A stretch of 64,000 bases of DNA, from assembly GCF_028475105.1 (NCBI RefSeq), contig NZ_CP116936.1, positions 2,851,501 through 2,915,500 of the forward strand, given 5' to 3'. The stretch comes from Micromonospora sp. LH3U1. GTDB lineage: Bacteria; Actinomycetota; Actinomycetes; Mycobacteriales; Micromonosporaceae. The notes below the pieces were generated by a model. The model saw nothing but the letters and a program-made list of their open reading frames with translations. It did no database searches and was not told where the DNA came from. Shown in pieces: positions 17,459 to 25,758 of this stretch (position 1 is its first letter; each line of letters starts with the position of its first letter). The position numbers and the translations under genes were made by a program.

Positions 17459-19279
17459 GTGGAGTTTCGCGTACTGGGGCCGGTGAGCGCCTGGCGCGAC
17501 GGCGGTGAGGTCCCACTGGACGGCGCCAAGCAGCGCACCGTCCTGGCCGTCCTGTTGCTCGCCCGAGGGCGAATAGTCTCCGACACGCGTCTCTGCCAGC
17601 TGCTGTGGGACGAGAACCCGCCGGCGACATTCGCCGCCCAGCTCTACAACTACGTCTCCCGCCTGCGGAAATATCTCGGCGACGAGGTGGAGATCGTCCG
17701 GCAGTGGTCCGGGTACCTGCTGCGGACGGGGGACAGCCGACTCGACATCGACGAGTTCGAGCGGCTGGCCGGACTGGGTCGGGACGCGCTGCGCTCCGGC
17801 CGGCACGAGGAGGCCGCGCGGGACCTGCACGAGGCGCTGGCGCTGTGGAGCGGAGCGACGCTCAGCAACGTCACCGACTACCTCATCGAGGCGGAGTCGC
17901 CCCGGATGGCCGAGGTGCGGATGGCGGTCCTGGAGGATCGCATCACGGCCGACCTGATGCTGGGCCGGCAGGCCGGCCTGGTGGCGGAGCTGAGCGATCT
18001 GGTCGCCGCGCAGCCGCTGCACGAGCAACTGCGCAGCCACTTGATGACGGCGCTGCTGCGATGTGACCGCCAGGCCGACGCGCTGGCCGTCTACCACCAG
18101 GGCCGGCGGGTGCTCGCCGACGAGTTGGGTGCCGATCCGGGCCCGGCCCTGGCCGAGGCGTACCAGACGGTGCTGGCCGGCCCCGGGATGCCCGACGTCG
18201 CGGTCGCACCGCGGGCCGGACCGGGCTGGCGCGACGTCCGACCGGCGATGCTGCCGCCCGGGACGCAGGACTTCTGCGGCCGGGAGCAGGAGCTGCGGGC
18301 GCTGGCCGGGCTGCTCGCCGAGACGTCACCGTCCGCTCCGCAGCGGACGCTGCTGACCGGGATGGCCGGCGTCGGCAAGTCGGCGCTGGCGCTGCGGGCC
18401 GCGCACCTGTGCAGCAGCGAGTTCCCGGACGGGCAGCTCTACGCCGACCTCGGCGGCACCCGGGGCAACGCCACCGACCCGGGCGACGTGCTGGGCTGGT
18501 TCCTCCGGAGCCTCGGCAATGCCGAGGAGGCCATTCCGAGGCGCCTCGACGAACGCGAGTGCCTCTACCGCAGCCAGTTGGCTGGCCGCCGGGTCCTGGT
18601 GGTGCTCGACAACTCTGCCAACTATCCGCAGGTCCGCCCGCTGTTGCCCGGTGATCCGTCCTGCCGGGTGATCCTGACCTGTCGTGGCCGCCTCTCCGAG
18701 TTGCCCGGTGTCACCCGCGTCGAGGTGGGCATCCTCGATCCGGCGCAGGCGCTGGAGCTGTTCGCCACGATCGTCGGCTTGCCGCGGGTGGCCGCCGAGC
18801 CCGGTGCCGCACACCGGATCGTGCAGTTGTGCGGGCGGCTCTCGATCGGCATCCGGGTGGCAGCGGCCCGGCTCATCGCTCGGCCGCACTGGTCACTGCG
18901 CTACCTCGCGCAGCGGCTGGCCGACGAACGGTTCCGTCTCAACGAACTACGGCTGGGGACGCTGGACGTGCGGGCCCGCATCGAGGGCAGCTACCAGGAG
19001 TTGGAGGTCGAGAGTCAGGTCGCGCTGCGCCGGCTGGCACTGCTGAACACGGCCGACTTCCCGATCGGGGCCGCCGCCCGGGTCCTCGGCGTGAGGCCCC
19101 GGGTGGGGGAGGAGGTGGCCGAGAGCCTGGTCGACGCCCGGCTGCTGGAGATCGCGGGCTCGGACGGCGGGCGGCGGCAGCGACACCGCTTCCACGACCT
19201 GGTGCGGGTCTTCGCGCGGGAGAAGGCCGACCCGGTGGACCACCGCGTGGTGACCGCCCGATCGGCGTTGTCGGCATAG
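17459..19279 (+). CDS. SARP-family pathway activator (AfsR-like)
   Basis: 606 residues: OmpR-like winged-helix DNA-binding domain (1-95), bacterial transcriptional activation domain (about 96-240, including FERLAGLGRDALRSG and a LHEQLRSHLMTALL segment), then an NB-ARC ATPase (from about 271) with Walker A GMAGVGKS (301-308) and LVVLDN. The TPR region of full AfsR is missing. Start GTG 17459 has CGGAG five bases upstream. SARPs bind direct repeats with an 11-bp period; such repeats occur before all biosynthetic transcripts to the right but not before this gene or lanM, so it is probably the NRPS-locus activator. Confidence 0.9.
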   Translation: MEFRVLGPVSAWRDGGEVPLDGAKQRTVLAVLLLARGRIVSDTRLCQLLWDENPPATFAAQLYNYVSRLRKYLGDEVEIVRQWSGYLLRTGDSRLDIDEFERLAGLGRDALRSGRHEEAARDLHEALALWSGATLSNVTDYLIEAESPRMAEVRMAVLEDRITADLMLGRQAGLVAELSDLVAAQPLHEQLRSHLMTALLRCDRQADALAVYHQGRRVLADELGADPGPALAEAYQTVLAGPGMPDVAVAPRAGPGWRDVRPAMLPPGTQDFCGREQELRALAGLLAETSPSAPQRTLLTGMAGVGKSALALRAAHLCSSEFPDGQLYADLGGTRGNATDPGDVLGWFLRSLGNAEEAIPRRLDERECLYRSQLAGRRVLVVLDNSANYPQVRPLLPGDPSCRVILTCRGRLSELPGVTRVEVGILDPAQALELFATIVGLPRVAAEPGAAHRIVQLCGRLSIGIRVAAARLIARPHWSLRYLAQRLADERFRLNELRLGTLDVRARIEGSYQELEVESQVALRRLALLNTADFPIGAAARVLGVRPRVGEEVAESLVDARLLEIAGSDGGRRQRHRFHDLVRVFAREKADPVDHRVVTARSALSA

Positions 19280-19320
19280 CCGCGCCTGCGGATCCCCGGC
19301 GTTTCCGTCGTGCTCCCAAC

Positions 19321-19340
19321 GTATGGAGAAGATATAGCCG
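19321..19340 (+). promoter_or_regulatory. Candidate SARP operator 1
   Basis: Two heptamers TATGGAG (19322-19328) and TATAGCC (19333-19339) start exactly 11 bp apart. The box ends 20 bases before the GTG of the dehydratase-like gene, so with SARP-type promoter geometry the transcript could be leaderless. Confidence 0.55.
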
Positions 19341-19359
19341 GTGCCAGCACGGTCAGTGA

Positions 19360-19728
19360 GTGACCATCCTGATCCCGCCCGAGTGCGCGACCAACGCGCG
19401 GATCGACCTCGACCACGCCAGCGGGGACGAGATCGTCGGTCGAGTTCGGCCCGACCGGGACGACCCGGTCTTCGCCGGGCACTATCCCGGCTTCCCCCTG
19501 CTGCCCGGTGTCTACATCGTCGAGTACGTGCACCGCGCCGTCCTCGCGGCGATGCCGTCGGAGATCCTCGCCGAGCTGGTGTCCTGCCGGTTCCTCCGAA
19601 CGATCGATCTCGACGACGAACTGGTCATCACCATCCGGCGCGACGGCGGGCTACGCCGGGGCACGGTCGCCGTGTCCGGTGTACCGGCCGCCGAGGTGGT
19701 GTTGCGCTATCAGGAAGGAAACCCTTGA
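19360..19728 (+). CDS. FabZ-like hot-dog dehydratase subunit (His- and Glu-bearing)
   Basis: 122 residues. The segment FAGHYPGFPLLPGVYIVEYV matches the FabZ/FabA active-site region: H41 in GHYPGFPLLPG and E55 a helical turn later. It should dehydrate beta-hydroxyacyl-ACP. The protein is a little short for FabZ (about 140-150) and lacks the usual N-terminal PHRxPFLLVD segment, which the next gene has. Start GTG 19360 is forced by an in-frame stop just before it. Stop and next start overlap as TGATG. Confidence 0.75.
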   Translation: MTILIPPECATNARIDLDHASGDEIVGRVRPDRDDPVFAGHYPGFPLLPGVYIVEYVHRAVLAAMPSEILAELVSCRFLRTIDLDDELVITIRRDGGLRRGTVAVSGVPAAEVVLRYQEGNP

Positions 19729-20192
19729 TGCTCGACCGCGACGACATTCGACGGCTCATCCCGCACCGACCGCCGATGCTCCTGGTCGACCGGGTCAGCG
19801 AACTGGTACCCCGGAGCCGGCTGGTGGGCAGTTACACGGTGACCGGGACCCGGCCGCTGCCTGCCGTGCTGCTGTTGGAGTCGTGGGGCCAGGCCGCGCT
19901 GGTGCTGATCAGGCACGACCGGCCGATGCCCGACGTGCTGACCGATGGCGTGCCGATCGCGGGTGCCTTCGAGGGGATCCGCTTCGGCCGGCCGGTGCTG
20001 CCGGGTGAGACGGTCGAGCACCGGGTCGAGCTGATCCGACTCATCGCCGACACGGGTTTCGTCCGGGGCGAGAGCGTGATCGGCACCGAGGTGGTCATGC
20101 AGGTCGGTCGTCTGGTCGGCGCGGTGCGCCCGGCGGCTGCGCTCCGCCCCGCCGTCCTGGCCGGGGTCTCCGACGTCAAGGAGTCGACATGA
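19728..20192 (+). CDS. FabZ-like hot-dog protein lacking the catalytic His loop
   Basis: 154 residues. It begins like FabZ (IPHRPPMLLVDRVSEL, residues 11-26) and has the helix Glu in LLLESWGQAA (E51), but the GHFPxxPxxPG loop with the catalytic His is replaced by VTGTRPLPAV. The preceding gene has the opposite pattern, so the two may form a heterodimer with one composite site, as in mycobacterial HadAB/HadBC; this is inference. Coupled upstream (TGATG) and downstream (4-base overlap with fabG). Confidence 0.7.
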   Translation: MLDRDDIRRLIPHRPPMLLVDRVSELVPRSRLVGSYTVTGTRPLPAVLLLESWGQAALVLIRHDRPMPDVLTDGVPIAGAFEGIRFGRPVLPGETVEHRVELIRLIADTGFVRGESVIGTEVVMQVGRLVGAVRPAAALRPAVLAGVSDVKEST

Positions 20193-20935
20193 GTGAAATC
20201 CGACGACCGGTCGCCCTGGTCAGCGGCGGATCCCGAGGGATCGGCCGGGCCGTGGTCCGGCAGCTCGCCGCAGACGGGTACGACGTGGCTTTCTGCTATC
20301 ACAGCAACCGGGAGGCCGCCGAGAAGGTCGCCGCGGAGGTGACGGAGACCGGTGCCCGGGTGCTGGCCCGGCAGGTGGACGTCGCCGATTCCGCGCAGGT
20401 GCGCGACTTCGTCACGGGGGTGGAGCGGGACCTGGGCGAGATCACGGCCCTGGTGACCGTCGCCGGGATCATCCGTGACCGGCCGGTGGCGATGATGGCC
20501 GACGAGGACTGGCAGTCGGTGATCGACGTCAACCTCGGCGGTGTCTACAACGTGTGCCGGGCGGCGATCCGCCGGATGATGCGGCGTCGTGGTGGCGCCA
20601 TCGTCACGGTGTCCTCGGTAGCTGGCATCACCGGCAGCCCGGGCCAGACCAACTACTCGGCCTCGAAGGCCGGCATCATCGGCTTCACGAAGGCGCTGTC
20701 GAAGGAGGTCGGCCCGTACGGGATCCGGGTCAACGCCGTGGCGCCGGGGTTCATCGAGACCGACATGCTGAACGACCTGCCCGCCGGGCTGGCCGTGGGC
20801 GTCCAGCAGCGGACCGCCCTCGGCCGGCTGGGCCAGGCGGAGGAGATCGCCCCGGTGGTGACGTTCCTGCTGTCGGAGCGGGCCTCCTACCTGACCGGGC
20901 AGGTCGTCACGGTTGACGGTGGTCTGACGTTCTGA
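20189..20935 (+). CDS. fabG: 3-oxoacyl-ACP reductase (FabG-like SDR)
   Basis: 248 residues. Rossmann motif GGSRGIG (13-19), catalytic S143, Y156 and K160 (YSASK), and the FabG ending YLTGQVVTVDGGLTF. It should reduce beta-ketoacyl-ACP with NADPH between the KASIII and the two dehydratase-like proteins. ATG 20189 overlaps the previous stop. Its last 29 bases are shared with the 3' end of the convergent SDR gene on the minus strand. Confidence 0.9.
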   Translation: MSEIRRPVALVSGGSRGIGRAVVRQLAADGYDVAFCYHSNREAAEKVAAEVTETGARVLARQVDVADSAQVRDFVTGVERDLGEITALVTVAGIIRDRPVAMMADEDWQSVIDVNLGGVYNVCRAAIRRMMRRRGGAIVTVSSVAGITGSPGQTNYSASKAGIIGFTKALSKEVGPYGIRVNAVAPGFIETDMLNDLPAGLAVGVQQRTALGRLGQAEEIAPVVTFLLSERASYLTGQVVTVDGGLTF

Positions 20936-21794
20936 CCCGCTGTGCCGCGAGCCGGGTCCGCATGGCCTCCAGGCGGACCTGGTTCGCCTGCGTCCGGGCC
21001 CGGCGCGCCGTGATCCGGGGATAGGCCGTGCCGAGCAACCGGGTGAGCAGGTCGACCCGGCGGGCGTCCGCCCCGACGACGATCTTCACCCGGTTGCGCC
21101 GGACCCCGCGCAGGATGAGCCGTGCGGCCTGCTCGGCCGAGGTCGTCGCCTCCCGGGCGAAGCGCTCCCGGATCCCGCCGTAGCCGAGCCCTTTCGCGGC
21201 CCGGGCGTTGCTGAAGATGTCGGTCCGCACCTTGCCCGGGTAGACGCAGCTGACCTTCACCGGCACGTCGCCGACCCGCATCTCCTGCAACACGGCCTCG
21301 GTGAAACCCCGGACGGCGAACTTGGCCGCGTTGTACGCGCTCTGCGCCGGTGCCGCGGTCAACCCGTACATGCTGGAGATGTTCACCAGGTGGCCCTGGG
21401 AGGCGACGAGTAGCGGCAGGAACGCCTGGGTGCCGTGCACCACGCCCCAGAAGTCGACGTCCAGCACCCACCGCATGTCGTCCCACTCGGCCTCGGTGAT
21501 CGAGGCCAACAGAGTCACCCCGGCGTTGTTGATCATCAGGTCGGCGCCGCCGAAGTCGGCGCGTACCTCCTTGGCGTGGGCCTGCACCGCCAGCCTGTCG
21601 GTGACGTCCAACCGGTACGTGCGGACCTCGGCTCCCCGCTCGGCGCAGCTCGCCGCGGTCTGCGCCAGGCCCTCCTCCGCCGCGTCGGAGAGGGCCAACC
21701 GGGCGCCCTGGGCGGCCAGCTCGACCGCCAGCGCCCGGCCGATGCCCGAACCGGCTCCGGTGACGACCGCGACCTTCGCTCGGAACTCCTCCAT
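20907..21794 (-). CDS. Short-chain dehydrogenase/reductase
   Basis: 295 residues. NAD(P)-binding GAGSGIG (13-19), NNAG (89-92), catalytic S141, Y154 and K158 (YNAAK). A C-terminal extension of about 60 basic residues (RRARTQANQVRLEAMRTRLA) is atypical of FabG and suggests a different substrate, such as a 3-hydroxy or alcohol group on the acyl chain or peptide. ATG 21794 is chosen as the start of SDR homology. It has its own candidate SARP box upstream, which ties it to the pathway. Convergent with fabG. Confidence 0.85.
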   Translation of the reverse strand: MEEFRAKVAVVTGAGSGIGRALAVELAAQGARLALSDAAEEGLAQTAASCAERGAEVRTYRLDVTDRLAVQAHAKEVRADFGGADLMINNAGVTLLASITEAEWDDMRWVLDVDFWGVVHGTQAFLPLLVASQGHLVNISSMYGLTAAPAQSAYNAAKFAVRGFTEAVLQEMRVGDVPVKVSCVYPGKVRTDIFSNARAAKGLGYGGIRERFAREATTSAEQAARLILRGVRRNRVKIVVGADARRVDLLTRLLGTAYPRITARRARTQANQVRLEAMRTRLAAQRVRTSDHRQP

Positions 21795-21860
21795 GCGCGC
21801 TCCCTCGGATTTGGCGTGCCCGCCTGCGGCGACACACTTGCGCCGTACGGTCCGGGGCCG

Positions 21861-21880
21861 GGCTATCTCTTTTCCATACC
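21861..21880 (-). promoter_or_regulatory. Candidate SARP operator 2 (facing the SDR gene)
   Basis: On the minus strand, heptamers TATGGAA and GATAGCC start 11 bp apart, matching box 1 at most positions (GTATGGA-AAGA-ATAGCC). It lies about 70 bases upstream of the SDR start. Confidence 0.5.
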
Positions 21881-21887
21881 GGGCGCG

Positions 21888-21907
21888 ATGTAGAGAAGTT
21901 ATGAGAG
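21888..21907 (+). promoter_or_regulatory. Candidate SARP operator 3 (facing the KASIII gene)
   Basis: On the plus strand, TGTAGAG (21889-21895) and TATGAGA (21900-21906) start 11 bp apart and share the internal GAGAAG with box 1. It lies about 67 bases before the KASIII start, back to back with box 2. Confidence 0.45.
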
Positions 21908-21973
21908 CCCCGCCGAACACTGCCTCCGGACGGTGCCACCAGGACGCCGCCCAGGCGTGGTGCGGAGGAGGCG

Positions 21974-22930
21974 ATGGCACAGATGACAGGTGCGGCAATC
22001 ACCGGGCTCGGGGCGTACCGGCCGAGCAGGCTGATCACCAACGAGGAGATCGCCGAGGAAGCCGGTGTGACTCCGGAGTGGATCGAGGAGCGGACCGGCA
22101 TCCGGTCGCGCTACCGGTCCGGGCCGGAGGAATCCGTGACGATGATGGCCGCCGAGGCCGGCGGAAAGGCGTTGGCCATGGCGAACGTCGACCCGGCCGA
22201 CGTGGACCTGGTCATCCTCGCCTCGGCGACGAAGAAAGACCGCATCCCGGGCGGGGCGCCCGAGGTGGCCAGCCGGATCGGCATCACCGCCACCGGCGCG
22301 TTCGACCTGAACGCCGCCTGCGCCGGCTTCGCCTACTCGATCGGGATCGCCGCCAACGAGATCCGGATGGGCAGCGCCCGCAACGTGCTGGTCGTCGGGG
22401 CGGAACAACTGAGCCGTTTCATCGACCCGGAGGACCCGGCGACGTACGTCATCTTCGGCGACGGTGCGGGTGCCGCGGTGGTCTCCCCCGCGGAGGTCGA
22501 CGGAATCAGCCCGACCGTGTGGGGCAGCGACGGCTCGCGGTCCGACATCCTCGGCACCAAGTGGGACGCCAACGGCCGCGAGTTCGCCAAGATGGACGGC
22601 CCCCTGGTCTACCGCTGGTCGACCAAGAACGTGCCGAGGGTGGCCCGCAAGGTGTGCGACTTCGCCGGCGTCGAACTCTCGGACATCGACTGGTTCGTGC
22701 CGCACCAGGCGAACCTCCGCATCGTCGACCAGTTGGCCGAGATCCTCCAGATCCCGGACGAGAAGGTCGCCAAGGACATCATCGACACCGGCAACACCTC
22801 GGCCGCGTCGGTGCCGCTGGCGCTCAGCCGGCTGTACGAGAGCGGTCGGACCACCCCCGGCGACCGCGTGATGCTGCTGGGCTTCGGGGCGGGACTCGCC
22901 TACGCCGGTCAGATCATCCGGATGCCCTGA
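21974..22930 (+). CDS. 3-oxoacyl-ACP synthase III (KASIII/FabH-like)
   Basis: 318 residues with the full KASIII triad: C116 (NAACAGF), H244 (VPHQAN) and N274 (DTGNTSAAS). KASIII enzymes condense an acyl-CoA with malonyl-ACP. No KASI/II is present in the locus, so probably only one extension round occurs, followed by FabG and the dehydratase pair, giving a 2-enoyl-ACP. No enoyl reductase is seen. ACP and a free-standing C protein follow in the same transcript. Start ATG 21974. Confidence 0.9.
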   Translation: MAQMTGAAITGLGAYRPSRLITNEEIAEEAGVTPEWIEERTGIRSRYRSGPEESVTMMAAEAGGKALAMANVDPADVDLVILASATKKDRIPGGAPEVASRIGITATGAFDLNAACAGFAYSIGIAANEIRMGSARNVLVVGAEQLSRFIDPEDPATYVIFGDGAGAAVVSPAEVDGISPTVWGSDGSRSDILGTKWDANGREFAKMDGPLVYRWSTKNVPRVARKVCDFAGVELSDIDWFVPHQANLRIVDQLAEILQIPDEKVAKDIIDTGNTSAASVPLALSRLYESGRTTPGDRVMLLGFGAGLAYAGQIIRMP

Positions 22931-22971
22931 CCACTTCGATCAAGACCCCTTCCTACGAAAGGACAAGCACC

Positions 22972-23226
22972 ATGACGATGACCGTGAACCAGGTGTCCCT
23001 CGACGTCGCATCGCTCACCCGCAAGCTGATGACCGAGGACGTCGACCGGCAGATCAACGCCGACGACACCTTCGTCGACCTCGGGCTGGACAGCCTCAAA
23101 CTCGTCGACCTGCTCGCCGCCGTGGAGACCCACTTCGACATCGAGGTGCCGGACGAGCTGGTCGGCAGCTTCGCCAAGGTCCAGGATCTCAGCGACTTCG
23201 TTCTCTCCGCCAGGTCTCCGGTGTGA
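22972..23226 (+). CDS. Acyl carrier protein
   Basis: 84 residues. A four-helix ACP with the 4'-phosphopantetheine Ser in FVDLGLDSLKLVDL (S41). An AAAGGA site lies 7-12 bases before ATG 22972. It is encoded between the KASIII and a stand-alone condensation protein and overlaps the latter by 4 bases, so it is the likely donor of the acyl group to the peptide N-terminus. Confidence 0.9.
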   Translation: MTMTVNQVSLDVASLTRKLMTEDVDRQINADDTFVDLGLDSLKLVDLLAAVETHFDIEVPDELVGSFAKVQDLSDFVLSARSPV

Positions 23227-24578
23227 CCGAGGACGTCCGGGAGTTGTCGGTCGGGCAGCAAGCGCTGTGGCTGATCCACCGGTTGGCCCCGGACAGCCCG
23301 GCCAGCAACGTGGTCCACGGTCTGCACGTCGAACCGGTGCTCGACCTCGACCTGGTACGCCGGGCGGTGGCGACGGTGCGATCACGGCACGACCTGCTCC
23401 GGTCCCGGTTCGTGCAGACGGATCAGGGGCCGGTGCGGGTCGTCGATCCCGACCTCGGGTGCGAGGTCGAGGTCCACGATGTTCCCGACCTGGACGACGA
23501 CGGGCTGTTGCGCCGCTGCCAGGAGTTCGGCGACCAGCCGCTACGGCTCGCGCAGGACGCTCCGATGCGGGTGGCGTTGCTGCGGCGGCGCACCGACTGC
23601 GTGCTGGTGGTGGTCATCCATCACATCGCCACCGACTTCCACTCGCAGCGGATCGTCTGGCAGGAGTTGGACGGCGCGTACGGGGCGTTGCAGACCGGAC
23701 GGCCGGTGGAGTTGCAGCCGGTCTCCGGCAGCTACGACGACTTCCTGGCCCGGGAGCGGGCGGCCCTCTCCGGCGAGCGCGGCGAGCGGCTGCGCGCCTA
23801 CTGGGATCAGGTCTGCGACGGCGCCACGGCGGCCACCCTGCCGACCGACCGGCCCCGTCCGCCGGTGCGCTCGTTCCGCGGCGGCGCGTTCAGTCAGGAG
23901 CTCCCGGACGACCTCGCCCGCCGGCTGCGGGAGACCGCAGCGGCGGCCGGGGTGACGCCGTACAGCGTCGTGCTCGCCGCGTTCCAGGCAACGATGTACC
24001 GCTACACCGGTCTGGGGGAGCTCACCGTCGGTTGTCCGGCCTCGCTGCGTCGGGGACGGGCGCTGCGCGGGGTGGTCGGCATGTTGATCAACACGATCGC
24101 GCTGCGTGGATCGTTCGACGCGGACACCACGTTCGCCATGGCGATCACCGCAGCGAGCCGACAGCTGACCGACGCTGTAGCCCATGCCGCCTACCCGTTC
24201 CCGCTGCTCCGATCGGGCCGTCGTAACCAGGATCCGCCAGTGCGGGTGACCGTCACCCTGCTGGCTCACCAGCATGGCGACAACTACACCACCCGGCGGC
24301 ACGCGTTCGCCGGGCACCAGATCCGGCTGCTGGACATCCCGTACGACGAGGGCCAGTTCGACCTGTCGGCGACCCTCACCCAGTACCAGGACGGCCGGCT
24401 CCAGGCGGAGTTCGGTTACGACACCGACCTGTTCGACGAGGCGACCGTGCAGCGGCTGGCCGGGCACTTCCTCCAGATGCTGCGGGTGGCCTGCACGGCG
24501 CCGGAGACGGTGGTGTCCCTGGCGCCGATGGTCGACCAGGCGGAACTGCGCGAACTGCTGGCGCTCGGCACCCCATAG
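23223..24578 (+). CDS. Free-standing condensation (C) domain protein
   Basis: 451 residues forming one NRPS C domain with no A or carrier domain. The active site is intact in its His pair (HHIATD, H133-D138); the usual Gly after Asp is Phe. NRPS-1 begins with an A domain and lacks a C domain, so this protein probably acts in trans as the starter C, joining the acyl group from the upstream ACP to the first aminoacyl carrier. GTG 23223 overlaps the ACP stop. Downstream are 199 bases without genes holding operator 4. Confidence 0.85.
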   Translation: MTEDVRELSVGQQALWLIHRLAPDSPASNVVHGLHVEPVLDLDLVRRAVATVRSRHDLLRSRFVQTDQGPVRVVDPDLGCEVEVHDVPDLDDDGLLRRCQEFGDQPLRLAQDAPMRVALLRRRTDCVLVVVIHHIATDFHSQRIVWQELDGAYGALQTGRPVELQPVSGSYDDFLARERAALSGERGERLRAYWDQVCDGATAATLPTDRPRPPVRSFRGGAFSQELPDDLARRLRETAAAAGVTPYSVVLAAFQATMYRYTGLGELTVGCPASLRRGRALRGVVGMLINTIALRGSFDADTTFAMAITAASRQLTDAVAHAAYPFPLLRSGRRNQDPPVRVTVTLLAHQHGDNYTTRRHAFAGHQIRLLDIPYDEGQFDLSATLTQYQDGRLQAEFGYDTDLFDEATVQRLAGHFLQMLRVACTAPETVVSLAPMVDQAELRELLALGTP

Positions 24579-24708
24579 ACCGGTGCGGCGTGGCCCCGCG
24601 GCGCCCCCGTGCTGCCGGGCCGGCGCGTCCGCCGCACGGGCCGGATCCGGCCGGCGCGACCCCGTCGCCGGCCGGATCCAGGCCCGGCGGTGGCCGCCCG
24701 AGGCACAG

Positions 24709-24728
24709 GTATAGGGGCGGTATAGCGC
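24709..24728 (+). promoter_or_regulatory. Candidate SARP operator 4 (before the sbnA-like gene)
   Basis: TATAGGG (24710-24716) and TATAGCG (24721-24727) start 11 bp apart, about 50 bases before GTG 24778. A TTGACA at 24732-24737 follows but lacks a good -10 partner. This box would drive the long operon carrying both NRPS genes. Confidence 0.5.
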
Positions 24729-24777
24729 TGATTGACAACTTCGTGGCATTGGTAGGTCACTCGTGGAGGGAGGAACG

Positions 24778-25758
24778 GTGCGCGAGGGCATCCTCTCGAC
24801 GGTCGGGAACACACCGCTGGTACAGCTGGTCCGGTTGTTTCCGGAGTTCCCCTCCCGGTTGTTCGTGAAGCTCGAACGCTTCAATCCCGGCGGCAGCATC
24901 AAGGACCGCACCGCGCTGAGCATGCTGCGCGCCAAGGTCGAATCTGGGGAGCTGGTGCCCGGCCGATCGGTGGTCGTCGAGTCCAGCTCGGGCAATCTGG
25001 CCATCGGCCTCGCCCAGGTTTGTGCCTACTACGCGATCCGGTTCATCTGCGTGGTCGACCCGAAGACCACCCGGCAGAACCTCGCGATCCTGACCGCGTA
25101 CCACGCGGAGATCGAGATGGTCGAGCACCCCGACCCGGTCACCGGCGAGTACCTGCCGGCCCGGCAGCGCCGTGTCCGGGAACTGTGCGAGCAGGTCCCG
25201 CACGCCTACCGCCCGGACCAGTACGCCAACCCGCTCAATGCCGCCGCGCAGCGGCAGACGATGGCCGAGATCGTGACCGCGCTCGACGGGCGGATCGACT
25301 ATCTGTTCTGTTCCACCGGCACCTGCGGCACGCTGGTCGGCTGCGTCGGCTACCTCCGCGACCACGGGCTGTCCACCCGGGTGGTGGCGGTGGACGCGGT
25401 GGGCAGCGCCATCTTCGGCGACGAGCCAGCGACCCGGCTGATCCCCGGGCACGGCGCCTCGGTCGTGCCGCCGCTGGCCGCCGACGCCACCCCGGACGAG
25501 ATCATGCACGTCTCCGACCTGGACTGCGTGGTCGGTTGCCGGTTGCTGCTGCACCGGGAGGCCATCCTCGCCGGCGGGTCCTCCGGCGCCACCGTGGCCG
25601 CACTGCGCCGACGGATGGCGGACATCCCGGCGGGCGCCACCGCCGTGCTGATCCTGCCCGACAACGGCGACCGCTACCTCGACACGATCTATTCCGATCA
25701 ATGGGTTTCCGGGCACTTCGGGGAGATCACCCACCTGTGGAAGGACGCTACGTGCTGA
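24778..25758 (+). CDS. sbnA: SbnA-like PLP enzyme (2,3-diaminopropionate pathway, step 1)
   Basis: 326 residues of the cysteine-synthase fold. PLP Lys in GGSIKDRTA (K42), substrate loop ESSSGNLAIGLA, and phosphate-binding GGSSGA. In the staphyloferrin B pathway SbnA replaces the phosphate of O-phospho-L-serine with glutamate to form ACEGA. The pair with the SbnB-like gene next door is the standard L-2,3-diaminopropionate (Dap) cassette. GTG 24778 is chosen over 24763 because GGAGGGAGG lies directly before it. Confidence 0.85.
   Translation: MREGILSTVGNTPLVQLVRLFPEFPSRLFVKLERFNPGGSIKDRTALSMLRAKVESGELVPGRSVVVESSSGNLAIGLAQVCAYYAIRFICVVDPKTTRQNLAILTAYHAEIEMVEHPDPVTGEYLPARQRRVRELCEQVPHAYRPDQYANPLNAAAQRQTMAEIVTALDGRIDYLFCSTGTCGTLVGCVGYLRDHGLSTRVVAVDAVGSAIFGDEPATRLIPGHGASVVPPLAADATPDEIMHVSDLDCVVGCRLLLHREAILAGGSSGATVAALRRRMADIPAGATAVLILPDNGDRYLDTIYSDQWVSGHFGEITHLWKDATC

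Noticed and set aside
24732..24758. Sigma-70 promoter using TTGACA at 24732
   Set aside because: Only a weak TAGGTC follows at 15-bp spacing; the nearby SARP-like repeat is a better explanation, although both could contribute.
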